Of a stretch of DNA of 64,000 nt, positions 10,069 to 18,307 are shown one piece after another (position 1 is the first letter of the stretch; every line of letters starts with the position of its first letter). Below the pieces are notes generated by a model. That model had not been told where the DNA came from. It searched no databases and worked only from the letters and a program-made list of their open reading frames with translations. This stretch comes from Pontiellaceae bacterium B12219 (GTDB lineage: Bacteria > Verrucomicrobiota > Kiritimatiellia > Kiritimatiellales > Pontiellaceae), in NCBI GenBank assembly GCA_029432795.1, contig JARNMJ010000002.1, positions 62,001 through 126,000 of the forward strand, in the 5' to 3' direction. The translations under genes were made by a program, and so were the position numbers.

Positions 10069-10782
10069 ATGAAGTATAAACGAATCCTCGTGAAGATCAG
10101 TGGCGAAGCCCTGCAGAATAAGGCTAAAGGACAGAATCACGACCCCGTGCTTTTGAAAACGGTCGCCGACCAGTTTAAAGTGATGCTCGATCAGGGCGCA
10201 GAAATTGCCGTAGTTGTCGGAGGAGGTAATATTTTCCGGGGACTGTCCGGAACCTCCAGCGGCACCGACCGCACCACCGGCGATTATATGGGCATGCTGG
10301 CCACGGTCATTAATTCCATGGCCATTCAGAATGCACTGGAAATTGAAGGTATTGAAACGCGGGTCATGACGGCAATTTCCATGCCGGCCATTGCCGAGCC
10401 TTTCATTCGCCGCAAAGCAATCCGGCATCTGGAAAAAGGCCGTGTGGTGATTTTCGGAGCCGGAACCGGTAATCCGTATTTCACAACCGACAGTGCCGCG
10501 GCACTTCGCGCATCGGAAATTGATGCCGATGTTTTGATGAAGGCCACGAAGGTGGACGGAATCTACTCGGCCGATCCGATGAAGGATCCGGAAGCTACGC
10601 GATTTGATAAAATCACCTATCAGGAAGCGCTTTCGCTTCAGCTCAAAATTATGGATGCAGCGGCCTTTTCGCTGTGTATGGAAAACGACATCCCGATTGT
10701 CGTATTTAACTTTTTCAAGGAAAACGGAATGGTTGAAGTGTTCACCGGAAAAGAATCCGGCACACTGGTCACCCACGGATAA
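10069..10782 (+). CDS. pyrH: Uridylate (UMP) kinase
   Basis: This 237-residue amino-acid-kinase-fold enzyme makes UDP from UMP. Visible motifs are RILVKISGEAL at the N-terminus, VVGGGNIFRG near 47, the UMP-binding DYMGMLATVINSMA near 70, and FGAGTGNPYFTTDSAAALRA near 130. An AAGGGAAAT ribosome-binding site precedes the ATG. It is followed 14 bases later by frr, the common pyrH-frr arrangement near translation genes. Confidence 0.98.
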   Translation: MKYKRILVKISGEALQNKAKGQNHDPVLLKTVADQFKVMLDQGAEIAVVVGGGNIFRGLSGTSSGTDRTTGDYMGMLATVINSMAIQNALEIEGIETRVMTAISMPAIAEPFIRRKAIRHLEKGRVVIFGAGTGNPYFTTDSAAALRASEIDADVLMKATKVDGIYSADPMKDPEATRFDKITYQEALSLQLKIMDAAAFSLCMENDIPIVVFNFFKENGMVEVFTGKESGTLVTHG

Positions 10783-10796
10783 GCAGAGGACGAGCA

Positions 10797-11354
10797 ATGA
10801 CTGACGAAGTATTATTGGAAACCGAAGATAAAATGGACAAAACCGTGCAGTTTCTGCAACAGGAACTCAGTGGACTGCGTACCGGTAAAGCCAATCCCGC
10901 ATTGGTCGATACCATTACAGTCGACTACTACGGTACCCCCACCCGCCTGCGCGATATCGCCAACATCTCCACTCCGGAACCCCGCCTGATTGTAGTCAAT
11001 CCCTTCGACCCTTCATCACTCGGTCTGATTGAAAAAGCGATCGTGGCGGCAAATATCGGAATCACCCCGATGAACGACGGCCGTCTGATCCGCGTTCCGA
11101 TTCCTGAACTTTCAGAAGAACGCCGCAAGGACATGGTTAAAATGGCCGGTCGTACCACGGAAGAGCAGCGGGTTTCCGTCCGGAACATTCGCCGCGATGC
11201 CAACGAACAGATCAAGGGGCTTCAGAAAAACGGTGATATCACTGAAGATGAGCGCGATGTTGCGCTGGAAGAAATTCAGAAAACCACCGATGTGCATATT
11301 AAAAAAATGGATGCGATGCTCGCAGCCAAAGAAAAAGACATTATGGAAGTTTAA
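10797..11354 (+). CDS. frr: Ribosome recycling factor
   Basis: This 185-residue protein splits post-termination ribosomes together with EF-G. It has the usual length and the RRF signatures LSGLRTGKANPALVD near residue 26, VDYYGTPTRL, and IRVPIPELSEERRKDMVK near 98. It is co-transcribed with pyrH. A GAGGA site before the ATG is the likely ribosome-binding site. The coaC-like gene follows 36 bases on. Confidence 0.98.
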   Translation: MTDEVLLETEDKMDKTVQFLQQELSGLRTGKANPALVDTITVDYYGTPTRLRDIANISTPEPRLIVVNPFDPSSLGLIEKAIVAANIGITPMNDGRLIRVPIPELSEERRKDMVKMAGRTTEEQRVSVRNIRRDANEQIKGLQKNGDITEDERDVALEEIQKTTDVHIKKMDAMLAAKEKDIMEV

Positions 11355-11390
11355 GGGAAATCAGAGCAGCGAAGGAGGATGCGACGGATC

Positions 11391-11945
11391 ATGAAACCGA
11401 AAGTATTGATGGGAATCACCGGCGGAATTGCAGCATACAAAAGTGCGGAAATTGCCAGCCAGCTTGTAAAAGCCAATTGTGATGTTCGGGTCATTATGAC
11501 CGAATCTGCCACCAAATTCGTTGCTCCGCTCACCTTCGCTGCGCTTACCCGGCAAAAAGTACTGACCTCCATTTTCCCGGACACCGGATCCGGAGAAATG
11601 GATGTCATTTATCCCCATCTCTATCCCGCCACCGAAGCGGATGCCTTTCTGGTGGCGCCGGCAACGGCCGATATGATTGCCAAACTGTCGCTCGGTTTCG
11701 GAGACGATATTGTGTCCTGCAGTGCGCTTTCATTAAAGGCCGATTGCAAACGGATTTTCTGTCCGGCCATGAATGTGCAGATGTGGGAAAATCCGATTGT
11801 TCAGGATAACACCCATCGACTGTTGAGCTATGGCTGGCATCAGGTCGGCCCGGAGGCAGGTCATCTGGCCTGCGGCACATCCGGATTCGGACGCATGAGC
11901 TCGCCGACGGTGATCAGTCAGATTGTGCTCAACTCCATTTTCTGA
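11391..11945 (+). CDS. coaC: Phosphopantothenoylcysteine decarboxylase (CoaC domain as a separate protein)
   Basis: This flavoprotein decarboxylates 4'-phosphopantothenoylcysteine in CoA synthesis. The FMN-binding MGITGGIAAYKSAE, the active-site histidine in IYPHLYPATEADA and the PAMNVQMWENP loop are present. The ATG at 11391 is preferred over 11379 because the AAGGAGG box directly abuts 11379. The protein ends after the flavoprotein domain (184 residues) and is not fused to CoaB. Its stop overlaps the coaB start as TGATG, so both halves are made by coupled translation. Confidence 0.92.
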   Translation: MKPKVLMGITGGIAAYKSAEIASQLVKANCDVRVIMTESATKFVAPLTFAALTRQKVLTSIFPDTGSGEMDVIYPHLYPATEADAFLVAPATADMIAKLSLGFGDDIVSCSALSLKADCKRIFCPAMNVQMWENPIVQDNTHRLLSYGWHQVGPEAGHLACGTSGFGRMSSPTVISQIVLNSIF

Positions 11946-12577
11946 TGCCGAAACACGTTCTTATTCTTTCCGGACCGACCCATGAATACATCGATCCGGT
12001 TCGTTTCATCGGCAATGCCAGCAGCGGCCTTATGGGCAAAGCTCTGGCAGAAGAAGCCGGCAAACGAAACTGCGAAATCACCTTTATTTCCGGACCGGTC
12101 GCGAACGGGAATCTTCCGACGAAGGGAAATAAGATCAACCTTATAAAGGTGACCGGCGCGGAAGAAATGCTGCAGCAGGCCGCAGCATATTTCCAATCGT
12201 CGGACATCATTATTTTTGCCGCGGCCGTTGCGGATTACACACCTGCTGAAAAACGGCCGAAAAAAATGGCCAAATCAGAAGCCGACCTTTTACTGCGTTT
12301 GAAGGCCACACCGGATATTGCCAAAACATTATGTGCGAATAAAGCAGCCCATCAGATTGCAATCGGTTTTGCCCTCCAAACGGAAGACGGCGAAACCAAT
12401 GCCCGCCGTAAACTGACCGCAAAAAAATTAAACGGCATTGTGCTCAACACGCCGGCCAGTCTGGGATCCGCAACCGGAACTTTCAGTTTCCTCGCGGAAG
12501 ACATGCCGGCTTTTGAGCACTGGGGCACGATTGATAAAGAAACCTGTGCAATGCATATTCTGGATTACGTCCTGTAA
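11945..12577 (+). CDS. coaB: Phosphopantothenate-cysteine ligase (CoaB domain as a separate protein)
   Basis: This 210-residue ligase domain joins phosphopantothenate to cysteine. It begins with the nucleotide-binding ILSGPTHEYIDPVRFIGNASS pattern and contains the AAAVADYTPAEKRPKKMAK segment near 95, whose lysines form the CTP/substrate loop, and LKATPDIAKTL. In most bacteria this domain is the second half of one CoaBC polypeptide. Here it is a separate frame joined to coaC by a one-base stop/start overlap. The overlap and the intact motifs argue for a true split and not a frameshift. Confidence 0.92.
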   Translation: MPKHVLILSGPTHEYIDPVRFIGNASSGLMGKALAEEAGKRNCEITFISGPVANGNLPTKGNKINLIKVTGAEEMLQQAAAYFQSSDIIIFAAAVADYTPAEKRPKKMAKSEADLLLRLKATPDIAKTLCANKAAHQIAIGFALQTEDGETNARRKLTAKKLNGIVLNTPASLGSATGTFSFLAEDMPAFEHWGTIDKETCAMHILDYVL

Positions 12578-12600
12578 AAAAACTGGCCCGGAACAAACGA

Positions 12601-13092
12601 TCAGCCGTGAAAGATAAAAAACTTGCGGCCGGCATAATTGATCAACGTGGCGGCAACGGCCTTTGCAATATAGGAAAAGGTTGTTGAAAGTCCGAACTGT
12701 GTAATCAGCAGTGCACCCACCGCCGTTCCGATGGCAATACTGACGCCTGAAACAAGATAGAACAGGCCCAGTTCTTTCCAGAATCCGTGTTTGCCGGCTT
12801 TGAAAACAAACAGCACATTCAGAATGTAGGCGGTCATGTTCGAAACCAGAAATGCCACCGCACTGCAGATCACAAAATTGATTGTACGGACGGAATCTGA
12901 AACCGGCTGAATTTCCAGCTGAAACAGCTTAACCGGAATGTCGTTTTCCGTGAGGGCCGGAAAGAAAAACCATGCCATGAGAAAAAAGGTGATGATGTCC
13001 GCCCCGAAAGCAAAACCACCGAAAAGGCTGTATTTAAAAAACTGAATACCGGGGTGGTTCTTTTCCATCAGGATTTTTTTCAAAAAAGTCAT
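12601..13092 (-). CDS. GtrA-like membrane protein
   Basis: This is a small protein (about 163 residues) with four hydrophobic helices in the GtrA/DPMS pattern: FKYSLFGGFAFGADIITFFLM, a second and third helix around AVAFLVSNMTAYILNVLFVF, and a final helix before NYAGRKFFIF. GtrA proteins are thought to move lipid-linked sugars across the membrane or to partner a glycosyltransferase. No glycosyltransferase gene is adjacent. The longer reading frame begins at a TTG (13134). I chose the ATG at 13092 because the extra residues are not hydrophobic, but neither start has a clear ribosome-binding site. Confidence 0.85.
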   Translation of the reverse strand: MTFLKKILMEKNHPGIQFFKYSLFGGFAFGADIITFFLMAWFFFPALTENDIPVKLFQLEIQPVSDSVRTINFVICSAVAFLVSNMTAYILNVLFVFKAGKHGFWKELGLFYLVSGVSIAIGTAVGALLITQFGLSTTFSYIAKAVAATLINYAGRKFFIFHG

Positions 13093-13222
13093 GACGTTAA
13101 AGTAAATGAGCCCGTTGGGATTAGCAAATTTCAACTCGAAATATTCAGCTTAAATCTCATTTTTTCATGGTCTGAAACCGGCGGTAATGGTAGCCTGTTT
13201 ACAGATGTTAAGAAAAGGATGC

Positions 13223-13408
13223 AACGCCCTACGTGGTACGCGAAATAGGTATCTCCTCTTACCCAATGCTATTATAAAGGGAGCTTAACTTTCGGCCCGG
13301 TGCCCGATGCCCTTGAATAAGGGAGGGTTCTGGAAACCGGCTTGATTTGCACCCACATCTATCATCACGGTGATAGAGGTTCGCCTAACAGACGGCCAAC
13401 GCGGGGTT
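13223..13408 (+). ncRNA. Candidate structured RNA, possibly 6S RNA
   Basis: The segment can fold into one long, interrupted hairpin of about 186 bases. Its closing arms are AAC-g-CCC at 13223-13229 with GGGGTT at 13403-13408, extended by further short pairings. The distal stem pairs CCGGT (13297-13301) with ACCGG (13336-13340) and ends in CCCTT-GAAT-AAGGG (13310-13323). A small hairpin (CTATCA/TGATAG, 13359-13376) sits in the 3' side, as in the 3' half of many 6S central bubbles. A T-rich tail follows. 6S RNA genes often neighbour rarA or the 5-formyl-THF cyclo-ligase gene, and both lie immediately downstream. Strand and ends are inferred. Confidence 0.4.
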
Positions 13409-13512
13409 TCCTTTTCTTACTTCTTTTTTTATTTCGCACTGCATAATCTCCATTCCCTTCCCGATATTCTCCTAATTCGCCTTGCAAGTTTGTCCCCGCT
13501 GAAAAAAAATAT

Positions 13513-13582
13513 ACGCAATACGCAATACGCAATACGCAATACGCAATACGCAATACGCAATACGCAATACGCAATACGCAAT
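13513..13582. repeat. Ten perfect tandem copies of the heptamer ACGCAAT
   Basis: The 70 bases are ten uninterrupted copies of ACGCAAT. Related but degenerate runs (TACGNAAT-like) occur near 44718-44748 and 50192-50275. This matches the short tandemly repeated heptanucleotide class known from cyanobacteria and other phyla. There are no spacers, so it is not a CRISPR. Copy number is likely to vary between strains. Confidence 0.97.
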
Positions 13583-13638
13583 TTTCGCACAAATACAGCG
13601 TTCTATTTCCGCCCTCAAACCTTTATCTTCATTTCAAT

Positions 13639-14955
13639 ATGGATTTATTTCAGGAATCACCACAACCCGGAAAAGCAAAAGCCGGGGCCGGCACCGCTCC
13701 GCTGGCCGCCCGTATGCGCCCGAAGCGGCTGGATGAAATTATCGGTCAGGAACATATTCTGGGCGAAAACAAACTCCTGCGTCGCGCCATCGAAGCCGAT
13801 CGCATGAGCAGCATCATTCTGTATGGCCCGCCGGGATGCGGGAAAACAACATTGGCCGAGGTGATTGCCAAAACCACCAATCGCCGCTTTGAACGGACAA
13901 GCGGGGTGCTGGCCAATATTTCCATACTCCGGAAACTGCTCGAAAGTTCCAGTCATTGGAAAAAAATGAAGGGGCAGGATACCATTCTGTTCATTGATGA
14001 AATTCACCGTTTCAACAAATCCCAGCAGGATGTGCTGCTTCCCTATGTTGAAAACGGCGACATCATTATGATCGGTGCCACAACCCACAACCCGTTTTTC
14101 TTCATCAACACCCCGCTCAACTCCCGCTCCCAGATTTTTCAGCTTCAGCCGCTTTCGGAAGAATCCATTATTCAAGTGCTGGAACGGGCACTGAAAGCGC
14201 CGACCGGTTTGAATGGTCTGGTTACGGCAGAACCGGAAGCGCTGGAGCATCTGGCCGCCGTCTGCGAAGGCGATGCCCGCCGATCGCTCAATGCACTCGA
14301 AATTGCGGCCTTAACCACACCGCCCGATGAAGACGGTATCGTGCATCTCACAAAACACGAGATTGAAGAGTCCGTTCAAAAGAAAGCGGTCAATTACGAC
14401 CACGACGAAGATGAACATTACGACACCATTTCAGCCTTCATCAAAAGTGTGCGCGGTTCCGACCCCAATGCGGCGGTCTATTGGCTCGCAAAAATGCTCT
14501 ATGCCGGCGAAGACCCGCGTTTTATTGCCAGGCGCCTGATCATTCTGGCTTCCGAAGATATTGGCAATGCCGATCCGCGCGGCATCACTCTCGCCGTTTC
14601 CGCCATGCAGGCCGTCGAATTCATCGGCATGCCCGAAGCCCGTATTACATTGGCACAGGCCACCACCTACCTGGCCTGCGCCCCGAAAAGCAATGCGGCC
14701 TACGTTGCGATCAATCAGGCGCTCGACGATGTCGAGAACGGCCGCACCCTGCCCGTTCCCAAACATCTGCAAAGCGGACCCAAACCGGATAAGGGCGATA
14801 CAAAATATAAATATGCCCATGCCGGCGAAGGTCATTTTGTGGTTCAGGAATATGTGCCCACCGATAAAGTCTACTACGAACCGACAACGAACGGCTATGA
14901 AGACACCATCCGCAAGCGCATCGAATACTGGAACAGTCTGCGCAAGAAAAAGTAA
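13639..14955 (+). CDS. rarA: Replication-associated recombination protein A (RarA/MgsA)
   Basis: This 438-residue AAA+ ATPase acts on stalled replication forks. It has the N-terminal RPKRLDEIIGQEHILG motif near residue 29, Walker A YGPPGCGKTTLAEV near 61, Walker B ILFIDEIHRFNKSQQD near 115, sensor region GATTHNPFFFINTPLNSR, and the C-terminal tetramerisation region with KMLYAGEDPRFIARRLIILASEDIG. The length fits the family. The gene is preceded by the heptamer array and the 6S-like locus and followed 56 bases later by 5-formyl-THF cyclo-ligase. A perfect palindrome lies at 13947-13961. Confidence 0.97.
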   Translation: MDLFQESPQPGKAKAGAGTAPLAARMRPKRLDEIIGQEHILGENKLLRRAIEADRMSSIILYGPPGCGKTTLAEVIAKTTNRRFERTSGVLANISILRKLLESSSHWKKMKGQDTILFIDEIHRFNKSQQDVLLPYVENGDIIMIGATTHNPFFFINTPLNSRSQIFQLQPLSEESIIQVLERALKAPTGLNGLVTAEPEALEHLAAVCEGDARRSLNALEIAALTTPPDEDGIVHLTKHEIEESVQKKAVNYDHDEDEHYDTISAFIKSVRGSDPNAAVYWLAKMLYAGEDPRFIARRLIILASEDIGNADPRGITLAVSAMQAVEFIGMPEARITLAQATTYLACAPKSNAAYVAINQALDDVENGRTLPVPKHLQSGPKPDKGDTKYKYAHAGEGHFVVQEYVPTDKVYYEPTTNGYEDTIRKRIEYWNSLRKKK

Positions 14956-15011
14956 ATTGTTTTCCGATAAACAACCACACCTCCCTCAATCTGGATTAAA
15001 TTATTTAAACC

Positions 15012-15572
15012 ATGCTGCCGACCAAACAACAGATCCGAACCACGATTGCCGCCAAACGCGACGCGCTCGATTTCCAATGGCTGGAAGCGGCGAGTGCCGA
15101 AATTTCGGCCCGTTTTCAAACCCTGGACGCCTTCCAATCTTCGGAAACCATCGCTCTTTATAAAGCGATCGGCGGCGAAGTTTCGCTGGAACCGCTTTTT
15201 TCCAAGGCCTGGAAGCTGGGCAAACGCACCTGTATTCCGGTGTTTAATGCAAAAACGCGTCTTTATGAAATGGCTGAAATTACAACGGAAACAGAGTTTC
15301 GAACGGGCCCGTATGGCATTCAGGAGCCGGTATCCCCTGCGCTGCTGGCACTATCGGAGATCGATTTGATCGCGGTTCCCGGCGTGGCTTTCGACGCGGC
15401 CGGAAACCGGTTGGGCCGGGGCGGCGGGTATTATGACCGTATGCTTGAATCATTTGACGGTTTCTCAGTTGGGGTTTCTTTTGATTTTCAGCTTCTTCCG
15501 GAAATCCCTATTGAAGCGCATGATCAACCGCTTGATGCGGTGGTTACTGAGACAAAAATGATTAATGCTTAA
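15012..15572 (+). CDS. 5-formyltetrahydrofolate cyclo-ligase
   Basis: This 186-residue enzyme converts 5-formyl-THF to 5,10-methenyl-THF with ATP. The family signature VPGVAFDAAGNRLGRGGGYYDRML is present near residue 122, as is the N-terminal helix with KQQIRTTIAAKRDAL. There is no strong ribosome-binding site before the ATG. The gene contains two perfect copies of the dispersed palindrome (15072-15086 as FQWLE codons and 15200-15214 in another phase), one single-mismatch copy (15132-15146) and one two-mismatch copy (15114-15128). That is four sites within about 140 bases, the densest patch in the window. Confidence 0.93.
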   Translation: MLPTKQQIRTTIAAKRDALDFQWLEAASAEISARFQTLDAFQSSETIALYKAIGGEVSLEPLFSKAWKLGKRTCIPVFNAKTRLYEMAEITTETEFRTGPYGIQEPVSPALLALSEIDLIAVPGVAFDAAGNRLGRGGGYYDRMLESFDGFSVGVSFDFQLLPEIPIEAHDQPLDAVVTETKMINA

Positions 15573-15580
15573 AACGAACG

Positions 15581-15609
15581 TTAGACAAAAACACCGGTCT
15601 GAGTATAAG
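15581..15609 (+). promoter_or_regulatory. Candidate sigma-70 promoter for rny
   Basis: TTAGAC at 15581-15586 and TATAAG at 15604-15609 are separated by 17 bases. This fits a housekeeping promoter just after the stop of the cyclo-ligase gene and about 100 bases before rny. Confidence 0.45.
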
Positions 15610-15635
15610 CTTTACCTTTAAAAATAAGGGGATCG

Positions 15636-15684
15636 TACTGCCCGCATGATGCGTCAACACTGCATCGGGCACTCCATGGAGTGC
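15636..15684 (+). other. Structured rny leader with a perfect 16-base palindrome
   Basis: GCACTCCATGGAGTGC (15669-15684) is a perfect palindrome. Directly upstream, GCCCG...ATGC and GCAT CGGGC can pair into a bulged hairpin (about 15640-15670). Both lie in the presumed 5' untranslated region of rny and could be a transcript structure, an operator or part of a REP-like element. Confidence 0.45.
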
Positions 15685-15712
15685 GGTCTATCATTTGAAA
15701 CGGAGGTACCCC

Positions 15713-17272
15713 GTGGAAGAACTATTCGCAGGACAAGGCGTATTGCTTGGCCTCGGGTTTCTGGTTCTAGGCTTTTTCTTTCATGCCTACATCACGAAAA
15801 CCAATGCTATTGCTGCCAGTAAACAGGCTAAAGCCATTCTGGCTGAAGCGCAGAAAGAAGCAGATGTTGTGCGGCGCGAAGCAAAGGTGCAGGCCAAAGA
15901 TGCCATTTTACGCGCCCGTGAAAATTCAGAACGCGAGCTTACGGCTCAACGAAAAGATATCCTCGATCTGGAAAAACGCGTGGTTGAGCGCGAAAAAAAT
16001 CTCACCAGCAAGCTGGAAATGCTCAACAACAAGGAAATGCAGCTGACCGGCCGCATGACCGAAATCAGCGAGCACAAAGAAGCGTTGCGGGAGAAGCGGG
16101 AAGAATTGGATCGGCTCATCCGGGAAGAACTGCTTCGGATTGAAGATGCCGCCGCCCTGTCAAAAAGTGAAGCGCGGAAGATTATCATGAAGCGCATGGA
16201 AGATGAGCTGCAGGTCGAAGCCAACGGACTGATTCGTCACATCCAGAAAGAAGCCAAAGAAACCGCAAAACAAAAGGCGCGGGAAATCGTTACCACAGCC
16301 ATCCAGCGCTATGCGGCGGAAACCGTTTTTGACATTACGACCAGTCAGGTATCGCTCGAAAGCGATGACGTTAAAGGCCGGATTATCGGAAAAGAAGGAC
16401 GCAATATTAAATCGTTCGAATCCGAAACCGGTGTAAATGTACTGATCGATGAAACACCGGAAGTCGTGGTGCTCTCCTGCTACGATCCTATCCGCCGGGA
16501 AGTGGCACGGGTGGCGCTGGAACGGTTGATTGAAGACGGGCGTATCCATCCGGCCCGCATCGAAGAAACCGTGGCTAAGGTTCGGGAAGAAATTGATGAC
16601 ACCATTCGCCATGCCGGCGAGGAAGCCCTCTTCGGTTTAGGATTAACCGGTGTTGCTCCTGAACTGGTTCACATTCTCGGTAAATTAAAGTTTCGTACGA
16701 GTTATAAGCAGAATGTATTGGATCATTCTGTTGAAGCTGCGCATCTCATGGCCATGATGGCGGCCGATCTGGGACTCGACCCTAAAATTGCCAAACGCTG
16801 CGGTATTTTTCATGACATCGGAAAAGCGCTGGATCATGAAATGGAAGGCGGGCATGCTGAAATCGGTGCAAAAATTCTGCGGAAATACGGTGAAGACGCG
16901 GTGGTCTATGAAGCGGTTGGATCCCAGCACGAAGGCATGGACGTTCAAAGTGTATACGGCGTCCTTTGCGATGCCGCCGATGCGCTGACCGCCGCCCGCC
17001 CCGGTGCCCGGATGGAAACCACGGATATTTATATCGAGCGCCTGGAAAAAATCGAAAAGATTGCAAACCAGTACGCTGGGGTTAAAAGCAGCTATGCGGT
17101 TCAGGCCGGACGCGAAATCCGCATTCTGGTGGAACCTGAAAAGTTCAATGATCACGGCACGTCGCTGCTGGCAAAAAATATTGCGAAACAAATCGGCCGT
17201 GAAGTGAAAATTCCCGGCGTCGTGCGGGTAACCGTTATTCGCGAAACACGCTGCGTCGAATATGCGAAGTAG
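15713..17272 (+). CDS. rny: Ribonuclease Y
   Basis: This 519-residue membrane-tethered endoribonuclease initiates mRNA decay. It has an N-terminal transmembrane helix (GVLLGLGFLVLGFFFHAY), a long charged coiled coil to about 200, a KH domain (GRIIGKEGRNIKSFESETGV) and an HD domain with the metal ligands in IFHDIGKALDHEMEGGH near 370. The GTG at 15713 was chosen because GGAGG lies six bases upstream. The in-frame TTG at 15695 has no such site. The gene converges on the PII operon with a 7-base gap. Confidence 0.97.
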   Translation: MEELFAGQGVLLGLGFLVLGFFFHAYITKTNAIAASKQAKAILAEAQKEADVVRREAKVQAKDAILRARENSERELTAQRKDILDLEKRVVEREKNLTSKLEMLNNKEMQLTGRMTEISEHKEALREKREELDRLIREELLRIEDAAALSKSEARKIIMKRMEDELQVEANGLIRHIQKEAKETAKQKAREIVTTAIQRYAAETVFDITTSQVSLESDDVKGRIIGKEGRNIKSFESETGVNVLIDETPEVVVLSCYDPIRREVARVALERLIEDGRIHPARIEETVAKVREEIDDTIRHAGEEALFGLGLTGVAPELVHILGKLKFRTSYKQNVLDHSVEAAHLMAMMAADLGLDPKIAKRCGIFHDIGKALDHEMEGGHAEIGAKILRKYGEDAVVYEAVGSQHEGMDVQSVYGVLCDAADALTAARPGARMETTDIYIERLEKIEKIANQYAGVKSSYAVQAGREIRILVEPEKFNDHGTSLLAKNIAKQIGREVKIPGVVRVTVIRETRCVEYAK

Positions 17273-17279
17273 CATCTCA

Positions 17280-17606
17280 TTAAAAGTTCCATAGATAATC
17301 GAGTCCGATAATCTCTCCGACCGGCAATGTGAAAACAATGCCTTTTCCCGGCTCTGAAAGTTCTCCGGCGGCAGTTACAGCTGAAAGGATTTCTTCTACG
17401 TGCGTTTGGGGAGCAAGGATCAGCGCGACTTCTTTCATTGCATCAACCTGCAGTCTGAAAAAACTCAAATGCTCATCGGTACCCGTTCCGCGGGCAAAAA
17501 AAACCGTGGCTCCGGTAGCCCCCGCTTTTCGGGCAGCTTCAACAAGATGATCGGCTTTGCCCCGCTCGACAATAGCGACGACGGCGGCATATTTATTTTG
17601 ATTCAT
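17280..17606 (-). CDS. PII-like nitrogen-regulatory family protein
   Basis: This small protein of about 108 residues has the ferredoxin-like PII fold: a beta strand in YAAVVAIVERGKADHLVEAARKAGATGATVFFARG, the loop TGTDEHLSFFRLQ in place of a long T-loop, and the C-terminal GKGIVFTLPVGEIIGLDYL. It lacks the canonical uridylylated tyrosine context of GlnB/GlnK. The start at 17606 is preferred because of the AGGGGAAAG box. It overlaps the end of the DUF1538 gene by four bases, a pairing that recurs in genomes and suggests that PII senses or gates the membrane partner. Confidence 0.85.
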   Translation of the reverse strand: MNQNKYAAVVAIVERGKADHLVEAARKAGATGATVFFARGTGTDEHLSFFRLQVDAMKEVALILAPQTHVEEILSAVTAAGELSEPGKGIVFTLPVGEIIGLDYLWNF

Positions 17607-18307
17607 AGTCTTTCCCCTGCAGTTCCCATCACCAAAACGGCGGCTGTTGTGCAAAATGCGGTAAGCGCAATAAGTCCGAACCCATGCCGAATGGGGTCGG
17701 CACCGGAAACACTCTGCGAAAGGCCGATGGCAATGCCGAGCAAAATTGGAATATTGACCGGCCCGGTGGTGGCACTCGCGCTGTCAAAGGCAATTCCGAC
17801 GATATGGCTCGGCGCAATCAGCACCAGTAACAGGAGAATGGAGAGCCCGATCAGCACCGCGGTTTTCATTGAAAACGGAGAAATAATCCGCACGACCCCC
17901 AGCCCGGTTCCAAGTGAAAAACCAATGGCTGATGCGTGAATAATTGCCGGTTTTCGAATGGCCCCGACCGAAAGTTCCTCCACCTGAAGAGCGAGCGCAC
18001 GCAGCCCCGGCTCGAGGAGTGTCGCCAAATAGCCGACTGTGCAGGCAAAGATCACGACGGGGATCTTATAGCGAACAGATGCCAGATCCCGACCGGTCTG
18101 TTCCGTGAGCGGAATCAGACTTCCGGAAATCCCGGCCAGGAACAGATAGAGCCCCAGAACAGTAAGAACCATTGCTCCAGCCAAGGTCCACCCCTCTCGA
18201 AGGGGCTGCCGAAGGAATAGAAGCCTTACAACCATAAACAGCCCAACGATGGCCAACATTGGTTTTGCAAGCGACCAAAGCTCTAGAATGATCGGGCGGA
18301 TTGTCAT
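17603..18307 (-). CDS. DUF1538 family membrane protein
   Basis: This 234-residue protein has about seven hydrophobic segments and the DUF1538 signatures YKIPVVIFACTVGYLATLLEPGLRALA near 80 and IGFSLGTGLGVVRI near 128. The biochemical role of the family is not established to my knowledge. A transporter is the natural reading of the topology. Start and stop codons overlap the flanking usp-like and PII genes by four bases, so the three are translated as one unit. Confidence 0.85.
   Translation of the reverse strand: MTIRPIILELWSLAKPMLAIVGLFMVVRLLFLRQPLREGWTLAGAMVLTVLGLYLFLAGISGSLIPLTEQTGRDLASVRYKIPVVIFACTVGYLATLLEPGLRALALQVEELSVGAIRKPAIIHASAIGFSLGTGLGVVRIISPFSMKTAVLIGLSILLLLVLIAPSHIVGIAFDSASATTGPVNIPILLGIAIGLSQSVSGADPIRHGFGLIALTAFCTTAAVLVMGTAGERL

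Larger units (their letters stand above)
13093..13638. other. Long intergenic region upstream of rarA
   Basis: This 546-base stretch has no convincing protein gene. It holds a putative structured RNA (13223-13408), a pyrimidine-rich stretch with a T-run just after it, and a perfect heptamer tandem array (13513-13582). Open frames across the array are only the repeat read as tyrosine/cysteine/valine/leucine-rich peptide. Confidence 0.75.

Noticed and set aside
13365-13807. Open frames on both strands across the heptamer array, and the thought of a CRISPR
   Set aside because: The peptides are only the 7-base repeat read in frame (YCVLRIA or RNTQYAI units), and the array has no spacers.
15695-15712. 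TTG start of rny
   Set aside because: The GGAGG box lies inside these codons and is correctly spaced for the GTG at 15713.
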